From contig CAJMOB010000009.1 in the NCBI GenBank assembly GCA_905214925.1, positions 1 to 64,000 on the forward strand: a stretch of 64,000 nucleotides of DNA. The letters run 5' to 3'. Position numbers and translations under genes: made by a program. Below, piece by piece: positions 52,398 to 61,490 of the stretch; position 1 is the stretch's first letter; every line of letters starts with the position of its first letter. The DNA is from Scybalomonas sp905214925. GTDB taxonomy: Bacteria > Bacillota > Clostridia > Lachnospirales > Lachnospiraceae. The notes under the pieces are model-generated. The model saw only the letters and a program-made list of their open reading frames with translations. It did no database searches and had not been told where the DNA came from.

Positions 52398-52952
52398 ATT
52401 GTATTCATTATATAAAAAACATTGTGTGGAAACAAAAAAAGCTGACATATAAAAAATTATCAGATTATTTCTTGGATTCGACCGATATCGACAAGGGTTA
52501 TCATAAAGATAGGAACTATTAAATAAAAAAGTATCATTTCTAATAAAAAAAATAGAAAATAGAAAAATGTAGAAATTTTATTTGGAGATAAAAGCAGAAT
52601 GAACGAGATGTAAAGAAAAAATGAGAAGTTTCTTTATTCTTAAATAAATCTGTTTAAAAGGGGTACAATGATAGTTTTATTTTTGTGAAAATACAATAAA
52701 AAAATAAAAAGGATTTTTAAAGAAAAAATTCCAATAATGAATTCTAAAAAAAAATACTTTCTATTTTCTGAAAAATTCTGTATGATAATAGAAATCATTT
52801 ATATGAGAAAACCACAAAATATGCTTTTTATCGTTTTGATAGACTCTTGAAAGAAAAGATAAATTGAATAAATAGATTTATATTTATTCATAAAGGAGTT
52901 AGAAAACGAATAATGACAAAATAGAAAATGTAAGAAAGAGAGGAAAAATGGA
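52398..52952. other. Long AT-rich intergenic region before the FNT gene
   Basis: No gene, repeat-family copy or riboswitch was recognised. It is rich in A and T runs. GTATGATAATAG near 52781 could be a -10 region, and GAGAGG stands before the FNT start. Confidence 0.45.
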
Positions 52953-53729
52953 ATGTTTCAAGAAGAATTTCAAGATGTTGTGAAAACAGGAATGATAAAA
53001 AATCGTTTTTTAAAGAAAAATCCATTGGGCTATTTTATTTCATCGATTATTGCAGGACTTTTTATTGCAGTAGGAGGATTTGTAGCTTTTTTAATTGGTT
53101 CAATTGTATCAGTAGGAGAAGTAGCATCGTTAACAAAAGTGATTCAAGCAATCACATTTGCTTCCGCTCTTAGTCTCATCGTAATGGCTGGAGCAGAATT
53201 ATATACAGGAAATAATTTTGTAATGGCTTCTGCTTCTTTAAGAAAGCAAGTGCCATGGAAAGATACGATTCGACTTTGGGTCATCTGTTGGATTGGAAAC
53301 TTAATTGGGTCTCTCATTTCTGCTGTTGCATTTCAATTAACAGGAATACCAAAAGGCAGTGTAGGTGCTTATTTTGCTACCATTGCAGAAGGAAAAATGG
53401 CAATTGCACCTTTGTCTCTTTTAATACGAGCAATGTTTTGTAACATATTAGTATGCCTCGCTATCTGGTGTAGCATTAAATTAAAATCAGAGTCTGGAAA
53501 GTTGATTATGGTATTTTGGTGTATTATGATCTTTATGATCTGTGGATTTGAACATAGCATTGCAAATATGAGTGTTTTAATGATTGGATTATTAAATGGA
53601 GCAGGAGCGGATGTCAGTATTGCAGGATATATTTATAATATTGCCATTGTAAGTATTGGTAATCTTCTTGGTTCTATTTTAGTTGTAGCAATTCCATATC
53701 ATATTATTTCAAAAGAGATCGTGGAATAA
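52953..53729 (+). CDS. Formate/nitrite transporter family protein
   Basis: 258 residues with six membrane segments. Family motifs are seen: KNPLGYFISSIIAGLFIAVG (segment 1), GAELYTGNNFVMA (segment 2 gate), LWVICWIGNLIGSLI, RAMFCNILVCLAIW and GFEHSIANMSVL. FNT channels conduct formate, nitrite or hydrosulfide. The organism's anaerobic metabolism favours formate, but the sequence does not settle the ion. No pyruvate formate-lyase gene is adjacent in the window. Confidence 0.9.
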   Translation: MFQEEFQDVVKTGMIKNRFLKKNPLGYFISSIIAGLFIAVGGFVAFLIGSIVSVGEVASLTKVIQAITFASALSLIVMAGAELYTGNNFVMASASLRKQVPWKDTIRLWVICWIGNLIGSLISAVAFQLTGIPKGSVGAYFATIAEGKMAIAPLSLLIRAMFCNILVCLAIWCSIKLKSESGKLIMVFWCIMIFMICGFEHSIANMSVLMIGLLNGAGADVSIAGYIYNIAIVSIGNLLGSILVVAIPYHIISKEIVE

Positions 53730-53788
53730 AAAGCTAAAATTTAGTTTCATAATTTCATATTGAAATTTACATAAGCAGTTAATCTTTT

Positions 53789-53913
53789 TTTCGTGGAAGG
53801 CAACGAGTCAGAAACTATGCTTGCATAAGCTTTTGACTACTGTCTATAAACATTCATAATGTTGATGTCGTCCACGAACGTGAGAAGCTCGTAAATCGGG
53901 CTTCTCATCGTTG
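53789..53913 (+). repeat. Repeat family A, full copy A3 (candidate structured RNA)
   Basis: CGTGGA (53792-53797) pairs with TCCACG (53871-53876). AAGGCAACGAGTCA follows, then a stem with CTATGC/GCATAG-type pairing closing at TTGACTACTG. AACGTGAGAAGC then pairs with GCTTCTCATCGTT. Compared with the copy at 38927, both the outer stem and the GAGAAG/CTTCTC stem change on both arms together. Confidence 0.6.
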
Positions 53914-53933
53914 ATTAGCTGCTTTTTTATGGT

Positions 53934-54074
53934 ATAGGAAATTCTTCGCAAACTGCTCACCAGAGGTAAAGTGTGCATTGCTAGAAGTAACTTAAAGTCG
54001 CCAAGAGTGTGCAATCTACACTTTGTTCTGTGCAAGGGATACACAGTCCATAGATAAGAAACTGACTTTCCTAT
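53934..54074 (+). repeat. Repeat family B, full copy B4 with inverted ends
   Basis: 141 bases bounded by ATAGGAAA (53934-53941) and TTTCCTAT (54067-54074), a perfect 8-bp inverted end pair. The interior has AAGTGTGCATTGCTAGAAGT and AGAGTGTGCAATCTACACTT, which fold on each other. No open frame. It resembles a small miniature transposon-like element. Confidence 0.6.
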
Positions 54075-54287
54075 CATCATTTGGGTATGAGAAGAGAATA
54101 AAAAGGAAATAAATGTTGTTAGGAAGGAAAGTGTGGCAAAAATTTGAGCTATTTTTCGATGGAACAACGATGAGAAAAAATGATAGAAAAGTTAGAAACT
54201 GGTAGATTCATGGAAAAGCAGTTGTAAGAATGAAAAGAATCCCGTATAATGAATGGAGAAGTTAGGGAGAAGAATTCGTTTTTTATC

Positions 54288-54465
54288 TTATAGGAAATTC
54301 CTAGCAAAGCGAGCCATCTTATAAGATAAAAAAGCGCTATGCGCAAACGATGCGCAGCTCGTAGAAAAGAAAATTTTTGCTTCGCAAACTACTCGCGCGC
54401 GGCAAAGCGTGCATTGTTAGAAGTAACCTAAAGTCTCGAAGAGTGTGCAATGCACACTTTGTTTT
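54288..54465 (+). repeat. Repeat family B, longer copy B5
   Basis: It begins TTATAGGAAATTCCTAGC and ends AGAGTGTGCAATGCACACTT. The last ~60 bases match copy B4 closely. It carries an extra 50-base insert with GC-rich palindromes (GCGCTATGCGC, GATGCGCAGC) that stand out from the surrounding AT-rich DNA. It lies just upstream of the M16 peptidase gene. Confidence 0.55.
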
Positions 54466-54480
54466 GAATTAGAAAAAAGG

Positions 54481-54523
54481 AAAGGAGTGTACAGAATAAC
54501 AAGTTATTTTGTACAATAACGAT
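54481..54523 (+). promoter_or_regulatory. Ribosome binding site separated from the start codon by a perfect hairpin
   Basis: AAAGGAG (54481-54487) is followed at once by TGTACAGAATAAC, loop, and GTTATTTTGTACA (54488-54515): a 12-13 bp stem with one G-U pair. Eight bases then lead to ATG 54524. Folding the hairpin brings the site to normal distance from the ATG. Confidence 0.55.
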
Positions 54524-57445
54524 ATGTTTGAAACAATAGGACAAGTCTATGGGGCGTATACACTAGAAGAACGCACTCATTTAAAAGAATTAAATGCAAC
54601 AGGATATATTATTCGCCATAATAAGACAAAAGCGAGAATTGTTGTTATTTCCAATGAAGATGACAATAAAGTATTCACGATTGGATTCCGCACACCACCA
54701 AAGGACAATACAGGAGTACCTCATATTATGGAACACTCTGTATTATGTGGATCTAAGGAGTTTCCAGCAAAAGATCCATTTATTGAATTAGTAAAAGGTT
54801 CATTAAATACCTTTTTAAATGCCATGACCTATCCAGATAAAACTGTTTACCCAGTGGCAAGTTGTAACGATAAAGATTTTCATAATTTAATGCACGTTTA
54901 CTTAGATGCTGTATTTTATCCAAATATTTACGAACGTCCACAGATTATGATGCAGGAAGGTTGGCATTATGAAGCCGAGACAATGGATGCGCCAATCCAA
55001 TATAATGGTGTTGTTTATAATGAGATGAAAGGTGCATTTTCTTCTGCTGATGAACAGCTTTCTCGTTTAATAAAAGTTTCATTATTAAAAGGAACACCAT
55101 ATGAGTTTGAATCTGGTGGAGATCCAAAGTATATTCCAGATTTAACACAGGAAGACTTTTTAGAATTTCATAGAACTTACTATCATCCATCTAACAGTTA
55201 TATTTATCTCTATGGGGATATGGATTTTGAAAAAGATCTAGCGTGGATGGACGAACATTATTTAAGCAAGTTTGAGGAACTACAAATTGATTCTGAAATT
55301 ACGACTTGTGATGCTTCTATGGCAGAAAGACGAGTGGTAGAAGAGTATTCTATTAGTGAATCTGAGAAGGAAGAAGATAATACGTATTTAAGTTGGAATA
55401 CCGTTGTTGGAACAAGTCTTGATAAAGAATTATATCTTGCTTTTCAAATTCTTGATTATGCTTTATTTTCTGCTCCAGGAGCTCCAATTAAAAAAGCGTT
55501 AATCGATGGTGGAATTGGAAAAGATATCGATAGTTCTTATGATAATGGTTTATTACAGCCAATGTTTTCTGTCATTGCAAAAAATGCAAATCCATCGGAT
55601 GAAGAAAAGTTCATATCCATTCTTTATGGAGAGTTTAAACGGGTAGTAGAACAAGGGGTGGATCGCCGTTCTTTAGAAGCTGCTATTAATTATTATGAGT
55701 TTAAATATCGAGAAGCGAACTTTGGAAGATTTCCAAAAGGTTTAATGTATGGACTTCAATTATTCGATAGCTGGCTTTATGATGATGCGAAGCCATTTAT
55801 CCATTTACAGACAGAAGAAACTTTTGCGTTTTTAAAACAAAATTTAGATTCTGGTTATTTTGAACAATTAATAGAACGCTATTTCCTTCATAACGAGCAT
55901 ACAACGATTGTTGTGTTAAAACCGAAAAAAGGGTTAAACGATGAAGCAGAGCAAAAGGTAAAGGAAAAATTAAGTGCCTATGAAAAAACGCTCACAAGAG
56001 AAGAAAAAGAGGCCATTGTAGAAGGAACAAAAGCGTTAAAGGCTTATCAAGATGAGCCATCTACACAAGAAGAATTACTGACAATTCCTATGCTTGAAAT
56101 TTCGGACATTAAAAAAGAAATTCAACCACTTTACAATAAGGAAGAAGAAATTTGTGGTACAAAAGTCATTAGCCATGAACTATTTACAAATGGGATTGTT
56201 TATACCTCTTTGAATTTCAAATTGGATCATTTAACAGAACAACAATTGTCTTTTGCCTCTTTATTAACAGCAATTTATCAATTTGTGGATACGGAACATT
56301 TTACGTATAATGAGTTAGCTAATGAAGTGAACATTGAAACAGGTGGCATTTATACGAATGTAACTGTTTTACCAACAAAGGATAAAAATCCACTTCCAAT
56401 CTTTGAAATTCGTGGAAAAGCGTTAGAAGATAAATGCGATTCTATGTTAGAATTAATGAAAGAGATTTTATTCCACTCTAAGTTAGATGATAAAAAACGT
56501 CTAAAAGAAGTATTAGAAGAGACAAAATCTCGTATGCAAATGCAGTTATCCGCACAAGGACATTCGGTATCTGCAAACCGCGTAATGTCTTATTTTTCAA
56601 AAGTATCTTACGAAAAGGAATGTGTATTAGGAGTTACGTTCTATAGTATGCTACTTGATTTATTAGAAAATTATGAAGAAAAGGCAGATTGGCTCATAGA
56701 ACAATTAAAAGAAACACAAAAGGCAATGTTCCAAAAACAAAACTTAATCGTGAGTTATACTTCTGGTGTGTTAGCAAAAGACACATTGAAAACAGGATTT
56801 GAACATTTTGTATCTTCTCTTTATGAAGATGCAGAAGAAAGAGAACTTTTAGTAGTAGAGCCTTCTGTGAAAAACGAAGGATTCCAAACAGCTAGTCAAG
56901 TGCAGTATGTGGCAACAGGCGGTAATTTCTGTGAAAAAGGATTTGCGTATACAGGAGCGTTAAAAGCGTTACAAGTGATGTTCTCCTACGATTATTTATG
57001 GTTGAATATTCGTGTGAAAGGTGGAGCGTATGGCTGTATGTGCGGATTTACAAGAACTGGAGATTCTTATTTCACTTCTTATCGCGATCCAAATCTTATG
57101 GAGACATTTGAAGTGTACCAAAAAGCCTCAGAATATGTAAGAGAGTTTGATTGTGACGATCGGGATATGACAAAATATATTATTGGAGCCATTGGTTCTA
57201 TGGATATTCCAATGGAACCTTCTGCAAAAGGAGCACGTTCTTTCAACTGTTATTTAATGGGAGTCACAGAAGAAGAATTACAAAGAGAGCGTGATGAACT
57301 TCTTGCTACAAATCAAGAGACGATTCGTGGATTAGCGGACTTAATTCATTCCGTTACAGAAGAGAAATTAATTTGTGCTGTTGGTGGCGAAACAAAATTA
57401 AAAGAAAGTGAAGGACAGTTTAAACAACTTCGCAGCATTTTCTAA
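54524..57445 (+). CDS. M16C metallopeptidase (insulinase family, presequence-protease type)
   Basis: 973 residues from ATG 54524 (TTG 54509 is also in frame but lies inside the hairpin). The inverted zinc motif HXXEH is in GVPHIMEHSVLCGSKEFP (about residue 69), with the distal Glu expected in VVYNEMKGAFSSADEQL (about 167). Four tandem M16-fold domains fill the length, and the M16C-associated linker lies around 450-520. GGAYGCMCGFTRTG (about 838) is the conserved R/Y substrate-binding region of the C-terminal half. No signal peptide, so cytosolic; it degrades unfolded peptides in relatives. Confidence 0.92.
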   Translation: MFETIGQVYGAYTLEERTHLKELNATGYIIRHNKTKARIVVISNEDDNKVFTIGFRTPPKDNTGVPHIMEHSVLCGSKEFPAKDPFIELVKGSLNTFLNAMTYPDKTVYPVASCNDKDFHNLMHVYLDAVFYPNIYERPQIMMQEGWHYEAETMDAPIQYNGVVYNEMKGAFSSADEQLSRLIKVSLLKGTPYEFESGGDPKYIPDLTQEDFLEFHRTYYHPSNSYIYLYGDMDFEKDLAWMDEHYLSKFEELQIDSEITTCDASMAERRVVEEYSISESEKEEDNTYLSWNTVVGTSLDKELYLAFQILDYALFSAPGAPIKKALIDGGIGKDIDSSYDNGLLQPMFSVIAKNANPSDEEKFISILYGEFKRVVEQGVDRRSLEAAINYYEFKYREANFGRFPKGLMYGLQLFDSWLYDDAKPFIHLQTEETFAFLKQNLDSGYFEQLIERYFLHNEHTTIVVLKPKKGLNDEAEQKVKEKLSAYEKTLTREEKEAIVEGTKALKAYQDEPSTQEELLTIPMLEISDIKKEIQPLYNKEEEICGTKVISHELFTNGIVYTSLNFKLDHLTEQQLSFASLLTAIYQFVDTEHFTYNELANEVNIETGGIYTNVTVLPTKDKNPLPIFEIRGKALEDKCDSMLELMKEILFHSKLDDKKRLKEVLEETKSRMQMQLSAQGHSVSANRVMSYFSKVSYEKECVLGVTFYSMLLDLLENYEEKADWLIEQLKETQKAMFQKQNLIVSYTSGVLAKDTLKTGFEHFVSSLYEDAEERELLVVEPSVKNEGFQTASQVQYVATGGNFCEKGFAYTGALKALQVMFSYDYLWLNIRVKGGAYGCMCGFTRTGDSYFTSYRDPNLMETFEVYQKASEYVREFDCDDRDMTKYIIGAIGSMDIPMEPSAKGARSFNCYLMGVTEEELQRERDELLATNQETIRGLADLIHSVTEEKLICAVGGETKLKESEGQFKQLRSIF

Positions 57446-57462
57446 AGAAGGAAAAGGAAGCG

Positions 57463-57513
57463 ATGAAAATAAGAGATCCAATGGAGCATAGTTGGATCTC
57501 TTATACGTTATGA
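57463..57513 (+). other. Possible 16-residue ORF and perfect hairpin before era
   Basis: ATG 57463 follows AAGGAAG and encodes 16 residues ending WISYTL. The codons overlap AAGAGATCCAA/TTGGATCTCTT (57471-57502), a perfect 11-bp hairpin without a T tract. It may be a tiny leader peptide or just an mRNA hairpin between the peptidase and era. Confidence 0.3.
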
Positions 57514-57571
57514 CAAAGAGCTGATGAGAAATGATTTTCTTTCATTAGCTAGAAAAGAAAGGGAATATAAT

Positions 57572-58486
57572 ATGGCAAAAAATAAATTTAAATCTGGATT
57601 TGTAACACTGATCGGACGTCCAAACGTTGGGAAATCAACGTTAATGAATCATTTAATTGGACAAAAAATTGCAATTACATCCAATAAACCACAGACCACA
57701 AGAAACCGAATTCAGACGGTTTATACGGATGAGAAAGGGCAGATTATTTTTCTTGATACTCCAGGGATGAACCGAGCAAAAAATAAGCTTGGAGAATATA
57801 TGTTAACTGTAGCCCAAAGAACATTAAATGAAGTGGATGTTATCTTATGGGTCGTAGAAGCCAGTGAATATATTGGACCGGCAGAGCAATATATTATTGA
57901 ACAGTTAAAACAGACAAAAACACCAGTGATTTTAATTATCAATAAAATCGATACCATTGATAAAAATCAAATTGGAGCCGTGATGAAGGCGTATAAAGGG
58001 GTTCTTCCAGTTGCCGATATGATTCCAGTATCTGCATTGAGAAGTCGTAATATGGACGAAGTCATTCAAGCGATTTTAAAACAACTTCCAGAAGGGCCAC
58101 AGTATTATGATGAAGACACGATTACCGATCAGCCAGAACGTCAGATTGTGGCGGAATTAATCCGTGAAAAGGCACTTCGTTGCTTAGATAAAGAAGTGCC
58201 ACATGGAATTGCAGTTATGATCGATCAGATGAAGACACGTCCAAATGGTGCGATTGTGGATATTGATGCAACTATCGTATGTGAAAGAGATTCTCATAAG
58301 GGAATTATTATTGGAAAACAAGGAGCCATGTTAAAGAAAATTGGAACACAAGCTCGCATTGAGATCGAAGGTTTGTTAGATGTGAAAGTCAATTTACAGC
58401 TTTGGGTAAAGGTGAAGAAAGATTGGCGTGATAGCGAATTATTATTAAAGAACTACGGTTATGATAAAAAAGATCTAAACTTATAA
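57572..58486 (+). CDS. era: GTPase Era
   Basis: 304 residues from ATG 57572 behind AAAGGGAA; an in-frame extension to 57524 lacks a site. G motifs: G1 GRPNVGKST (about 15), G3 DTPGMNRAKNKLGEYM (about 63), G4 INKID (about 125) and G5 VSALR (about 154). The C-terminal KH domain has IVCERDSHKGIIIGKQGAML near 235. It binds 16S rRNA and is required for 30S maturation. recO follows 21 bases later, the common Firmicute order. Confidence 0.97.
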   Translation: MAKNKFKSGFVTLIGRPNVGKSTLMNHLIGQKIAITSNKPQTTRNRIQTVYTDEKGQIIFLDTPGMNRAKNKLGEYMLTVAQRTLNEVDVILWVVEASEYIGPAEQYIIEQLKQTKTPVILIINKIDTIDKNQIGAVMKAYKGVLPVADMIPVSALRSRNMDEVIQAILKQLPEGPQYYDEDTITDQPERQIVAELIREKALRCLDKEVPHGIAVMIDQMKTRPNGAIVDIDATIVCERDSHKGIIIGKQGAMLKKIGTQARIEIEGLLDVKVNLQLWVKVKKDWRDSELLLKNYGYDKKDLNL

Positions 58487-58507
58487 AGAATTTAGGAGAG
58501 AAGAAAA

Positions 58508-59251
58508 ATGGGTGAACTTGTTACAATGACAGCTATGGTATTATCCGCTTCTAATGTAGGAGATTTTGACAAGAGAATTGTATTGCTTACAAAAGAAAGA
58601 GGGAAAATTTCTGCTTTTGCAAAAGGTGCAAGAAGACCCAATAGTCCATTTGTTGCCATTTGTCAGCCCTTTTCTTTTGGTCAATTTTCTTTTTATGAAG
58701 GGCGTAGCTCCTATAACTTACATCATGCGGAAATTACAAATTACTTTCAAGAACTTCGTAATGATTTGGATAGCATTTATCTTGGAATGTATTTTTGTGA
58801 ATTTGCGGATTATTTGACAAGAGAAAATAATGATGAGGGTGCGATTTTAAAATTGCTTTATCAAAGTTTACGAGCTCTTGGAAAAGGGACAATTAAAAAG
58901 TCGTTAGTGCGCTATATTTATGAAATCAAAGTGCTAGCGTATTACGGGCAGGCTATGGAGACCTTTTGCTGTGTTAAATGCAAAAAAGAAGCTCTATTAG
59001 TTGCGTTTGATAGTGAGAGTGGGGGAGTTCTCTGCTCGGATTGTAAAAAAATGACGAAAGGGACAATTGGAATTCATCCGTCCACTCTTTATGCTTTACA
59101 ATATATTTTAGCCAGTCCGTTAGAGAAATTGTATACGTTTACAGTTTCAGGCGAAGTATTAAAACAATTAAAAGCCATTACAGAACAATATATTCGCGTG
59201 TATGTGGATAAAAAATTCAAAACTTTGGATTTTCTTATGGATAGTTATTGA
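58508..59251 (+). CDS. recO: DNA repair protein RecO
   Basis: 247 residues. An N-terminal OB fold has AMVLSASNVGDFDKRIVLLT, KGARRPNSPFVAICQPFSFG and YEGRSSYNLHHAEI. The helical C-terminal domain holds a four-cysteine zinc site in CCVKCKK and LCSDCKK (about 158-182). It loads RecA with RecR in recombinational repair. TTTAGGAGAG precedes ATG; it is probably co-transcribed with era. Confidence 0.95.
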   Translation: MGELVTMTAMVLSASNVGDFDKRIVLLTKERGKISAFAKGARRPNSPFVAICQPFSFGQFSFYEGRSSYNLHHAEITNYFQELRNDLDSIYLGMYFCEFADYLTRENNDEGAILKLLYQSLRALGKGTIKKSLVRYIYEIKVLAYYGQAMETFCCVKCKKEALLVAFDSESGGVLCSDCKKMTKGTIGIHPSTLYALQYILASPLEKLYTFTVSGEVLKQLKAITEQYIRVYVDKKFKTLDFLMDSY

Positions 59252-59350
59252 AAATTGAAACAATAGACGGTACAATAAGAAGAACGTAAAATTTTATATT
59301 GTCACCAAAAGGGTAGAAATGAAAATAACGTGACAGGATAGGAGTTTATT

Positions 59351-59941
59351 GTGAAAAAAACTACAAAAATAATAGCGATTTTCTGTGTAACAGCAAGTCT
59401 TTTAACAGCCTGTGGAAATCCTATGAAAAAAATGGATAAGAACACCGTGTACTTAAAGGAAGATAATACGGTAGAAAGTCTTTCCATTGAAGATTTTGAT
59501 AAATCTTATTATAAGGAAGAAGAATTGAAATCTTTTATTGATGAAGAAGTAAAAGCTCAACAAGAGGCTCGTGGGGAAGAGAGTGTTTCTGTTTCCGAGT
59601 TTAAAGTGGAAGATAAAAAAGTCACTTTAGATTTAAAATATCAGTCAGTGGAAGATTATGTACAGTTTACGGATACCGTTTTAGAAACGGGAGTATATAG
59701 TGAACAAGTATTTCAGGATCCATTCACATTTATCGATGCGGATTCTAAAGAAGAAGTAGTCGATGGTATTAAAGAGGATGGGGAGCTTCAATATGTAAAA
59801 ATAAAAGACCCTGAAGAAATACAAGTATTAGTCGATGGAGACGTTTTGTATTATTCAAAAAGCATAGAGTTAGTAAAGAAAAATTTAGTAAAAGTTCCTG
59901 CTGGAACAGAGAGTGTCATCCTTTATAAGCAAAAAGGATGA
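59351..59941 (+). CDS. Lipoprotein of unknown function
   Basis: 196 residues from GTG 59351 (ATAGGAG upstream). A lipoprotein signal is clear: KIIAIFCVTASLLTACGNP, with the modified Cys at about 21. The mature part is acidic and beta-rich. The ~30 residues from SFIDEEVKAQQEARGEE look helical, and there are ending strands LVKVPAGTESVILYKQKG. I recognise no domain. Lachnospiraceae carry many short lipoproteins of this kind near glyS. It has 99 bases to recO and its own downstream gap, so probably its own transcript. Confidence 0.75.
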   Translation: MKKTTKIIAIFCVTASLLTACGNPMKKMDKNTVYLKEDNTVESLSIEDFDKSYYKEEELKSFIDEEVKAQQEARGEESVSVSEFKVEDKKVTLDLKYQSVEDYVQFTDTVLETGVYSEQVFQDPFTFIDADSKEEVVDGIKEDGELQYVKIKDPEEIQVLVDGDVLYYSKSIELVKKNLVKVPAGTESVILYKQKG

Positions 59942-59960
59942 TAAGATTTTGTCAAATAAC

Positions 59961-59989
59961 TTGACAAACGATATGGATAATAGCATAAT
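59961..59989 (+). promoter_or_regulatory. Promoter of glyS
   Basis: TTGACA (59961-59966), 17 bases, CATAAT (59984-59989). The leader is only about 40 bases, too short for a T-box. Confidence 0.75.
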
Positions 59990-60036
59990 CGTTTTAAAGA
60001 ATAATTAAGAAAATAGAATGTAGAGGTAAAGAAACT

Positions 60037-61425
60037 ATGGAAAAGACAATGGAGAAAATCGTTGCTTTAGCGAAAGCCAGAGGATTTGTGTATCCAGGAT
60101 CTGATATTTATGGAGGACTTGCAAATACTTGGGACTATGGAAATCTTGGTGTTGAATTAAAAAACAATGTAAAAAAAGCTTGGTGGAAAAAATTCATTCA
60201 AGAAAACCCATATAATGTTGGTGTAGATTGTGCTATCCTTATGAATCCTCAAACTTGGGTAGCATCTGGACATTTAGGTGGCTTTTCTGATCCATTAATG
60301 GACTGCAAAGAATGTCATGAAAGATTCCGTGCAGATAAAATTATTGAAGATTTTGCAGGCGAAAAAGGAATCGAACTTGGAAGTTCTGTGGACGGGTGGA
60401 CAAATGAACAAATGGAACAGTTTATTAAAGAACATGAAGTTCCATGTCCAACTTGTGGAAAACATAACTTTACAGGAATTCGTCAATTTAACTTAATGTT
60501 TAAAACATTCCAAGGAGTAACAGAAGATGCAAAAAATACGGTGTATTTAAGACCAGAAACTGCACAGGGTATTTTTGTAAACTTTAAAAATGTGCAAAGA
60601 ACATCTCGTAAAAAAATTCCTTTTGGTATTGGACAGATCGGTAAATCTTTCCGTAATGAAATTACTCCAGGTAACTTTACATTCCGTACACGTGAATTTG
60701 AACAGATGGAATTAGAATTCTTCTGTGAACCAGATACGGATCTTGAATGGTTTAATTACTGGAAAAACTTCTGTATTAATTGGTTAAAATCTCTTGGTAT
60801 GAAAGAAGAAGAGATGAGAGTTCGTGACCACGATCAAGAAGAGCTTTCTTTCTATAGTAAGGCAACATCTGATATTGAATTCTTATTCCCATTTGGTTGG
60901 GGAGAATTATGGGGAATCGCAGATCGTACCGATTACGATTTAACACAGCATCAAAATGTGTCTGGACAAGATTTAACTTATTTTGATGATGAGAAAAAAG
61001 AAAAATATATTCCATATGTTATCGAACCATCATTAGGTGCTGACCGTGTGACACTTGCTTTCTTATGCGGTGCTTATGATGAAGAAGAATTAGAAGGCGG
61101 AGATGTGCGTACGGTTCTTCACTTCCATCCAGCATTAGCTCCTGTAAAAATTGGTATTCTTCCTTTATCCAAAAAATTAGGAGAAGGAGCAGAAAAAATT
61201 TATGCCGAGTTATCAAAATACTATAACTGTGAATATGATGATAGAGGAAACATTGGAAAACGTTATAGAAGACAAGATGAAATTGGTACTCCATTCTGTA
61301 TCACATATGATTTTGAATCTGAAACAGATGGTGCAGTGACTGTTCGTGATCGCGATACTATGGAGCAAGAAAGAATAAAAATTGAAGACTTAAAAGCATA
61401 TTTTGAAAAGAAATTTGAATTTTAA
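60037..61425 (+). CDS. glyS: Glycyl-tRNA synthetase (alpha2, eukaryotic-like type)
   Basis: 462 residues, class II synthetase of the single-chain dimeric type. It begins VALAKARGFVYPGSDIYGGL and has WDYGNLGVELKNNVKKAWW. A zinc-like CKECHERFRADK and CPTCGKHNF pair lies at about 90-145. Motif 2 (FRNEITPGNFTFRTREFEQM) is at about 206, motif 3 (PSLGADRVTLAFL) at about 330, and an anticodon-binding domain fills the last ~100 residues with APVKIGILPLSKK. It charges tRNA-Gly. Confidence 0.97.
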   Translation: MEKTMEKIVALAKARGFVYPGSDIYGGLANTWDYGNLGVELKNNVKKAWWKKFIQENPYNVGVDCAILMNPQTWVASGHLGGFSDPLMDCKECHERFRADKIIEDFAGEKGIELGSSVDGWTNEQMEQFIKEHEVPCPTCGKHNFTGIRQFNLMFKTFQGVTEDAKNTVYLRPETAQGIFVNFKNVQRTSRKKIPFGIGQIGKSFRNEITPGNFTFRTREFEQMELEFFCEPDTDLEWFNYWKNFCINWLKSLGMKEEEMRVRDHDQEELSFYSKATSDIEFLFPFGWGELWGIADRTDYDLTQHQNVSGQDLTYFDDEKKEKYIPYVIEPSLGADRVTLAFLCGAYDEEELEGGDVRTVLHFHPALAPVKIGILPLSKKLGEGAEKIYAELSKYYNCEYDDRGNIGKRYRRQDEIGTPFCITYDFESETDGAVTVRDRDTMEQERIKIEDLKAYFEKKFEF

Positions 61426-61442
61426 GAAGAGACGATAAGAAG

Positions 61443-61490
61443 CGCAGTCTTAGAAAGAGCCAGAAAGCTTTTTCTAAGATTGCGTTTTTT
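61443..61490 (+). terminator. Terminator of glyS
   Basis: CGCAGTCTTAGAAA pairs with TTTCTAAGATTGCG (one wobble), then TTTTTT. Confidence 0.9.

Noticed and set aside
59990..60036. T-box leader for glyS
   Set aside because: The leader is only about 40 bases and lacks the T-box sequence and specifier stem.
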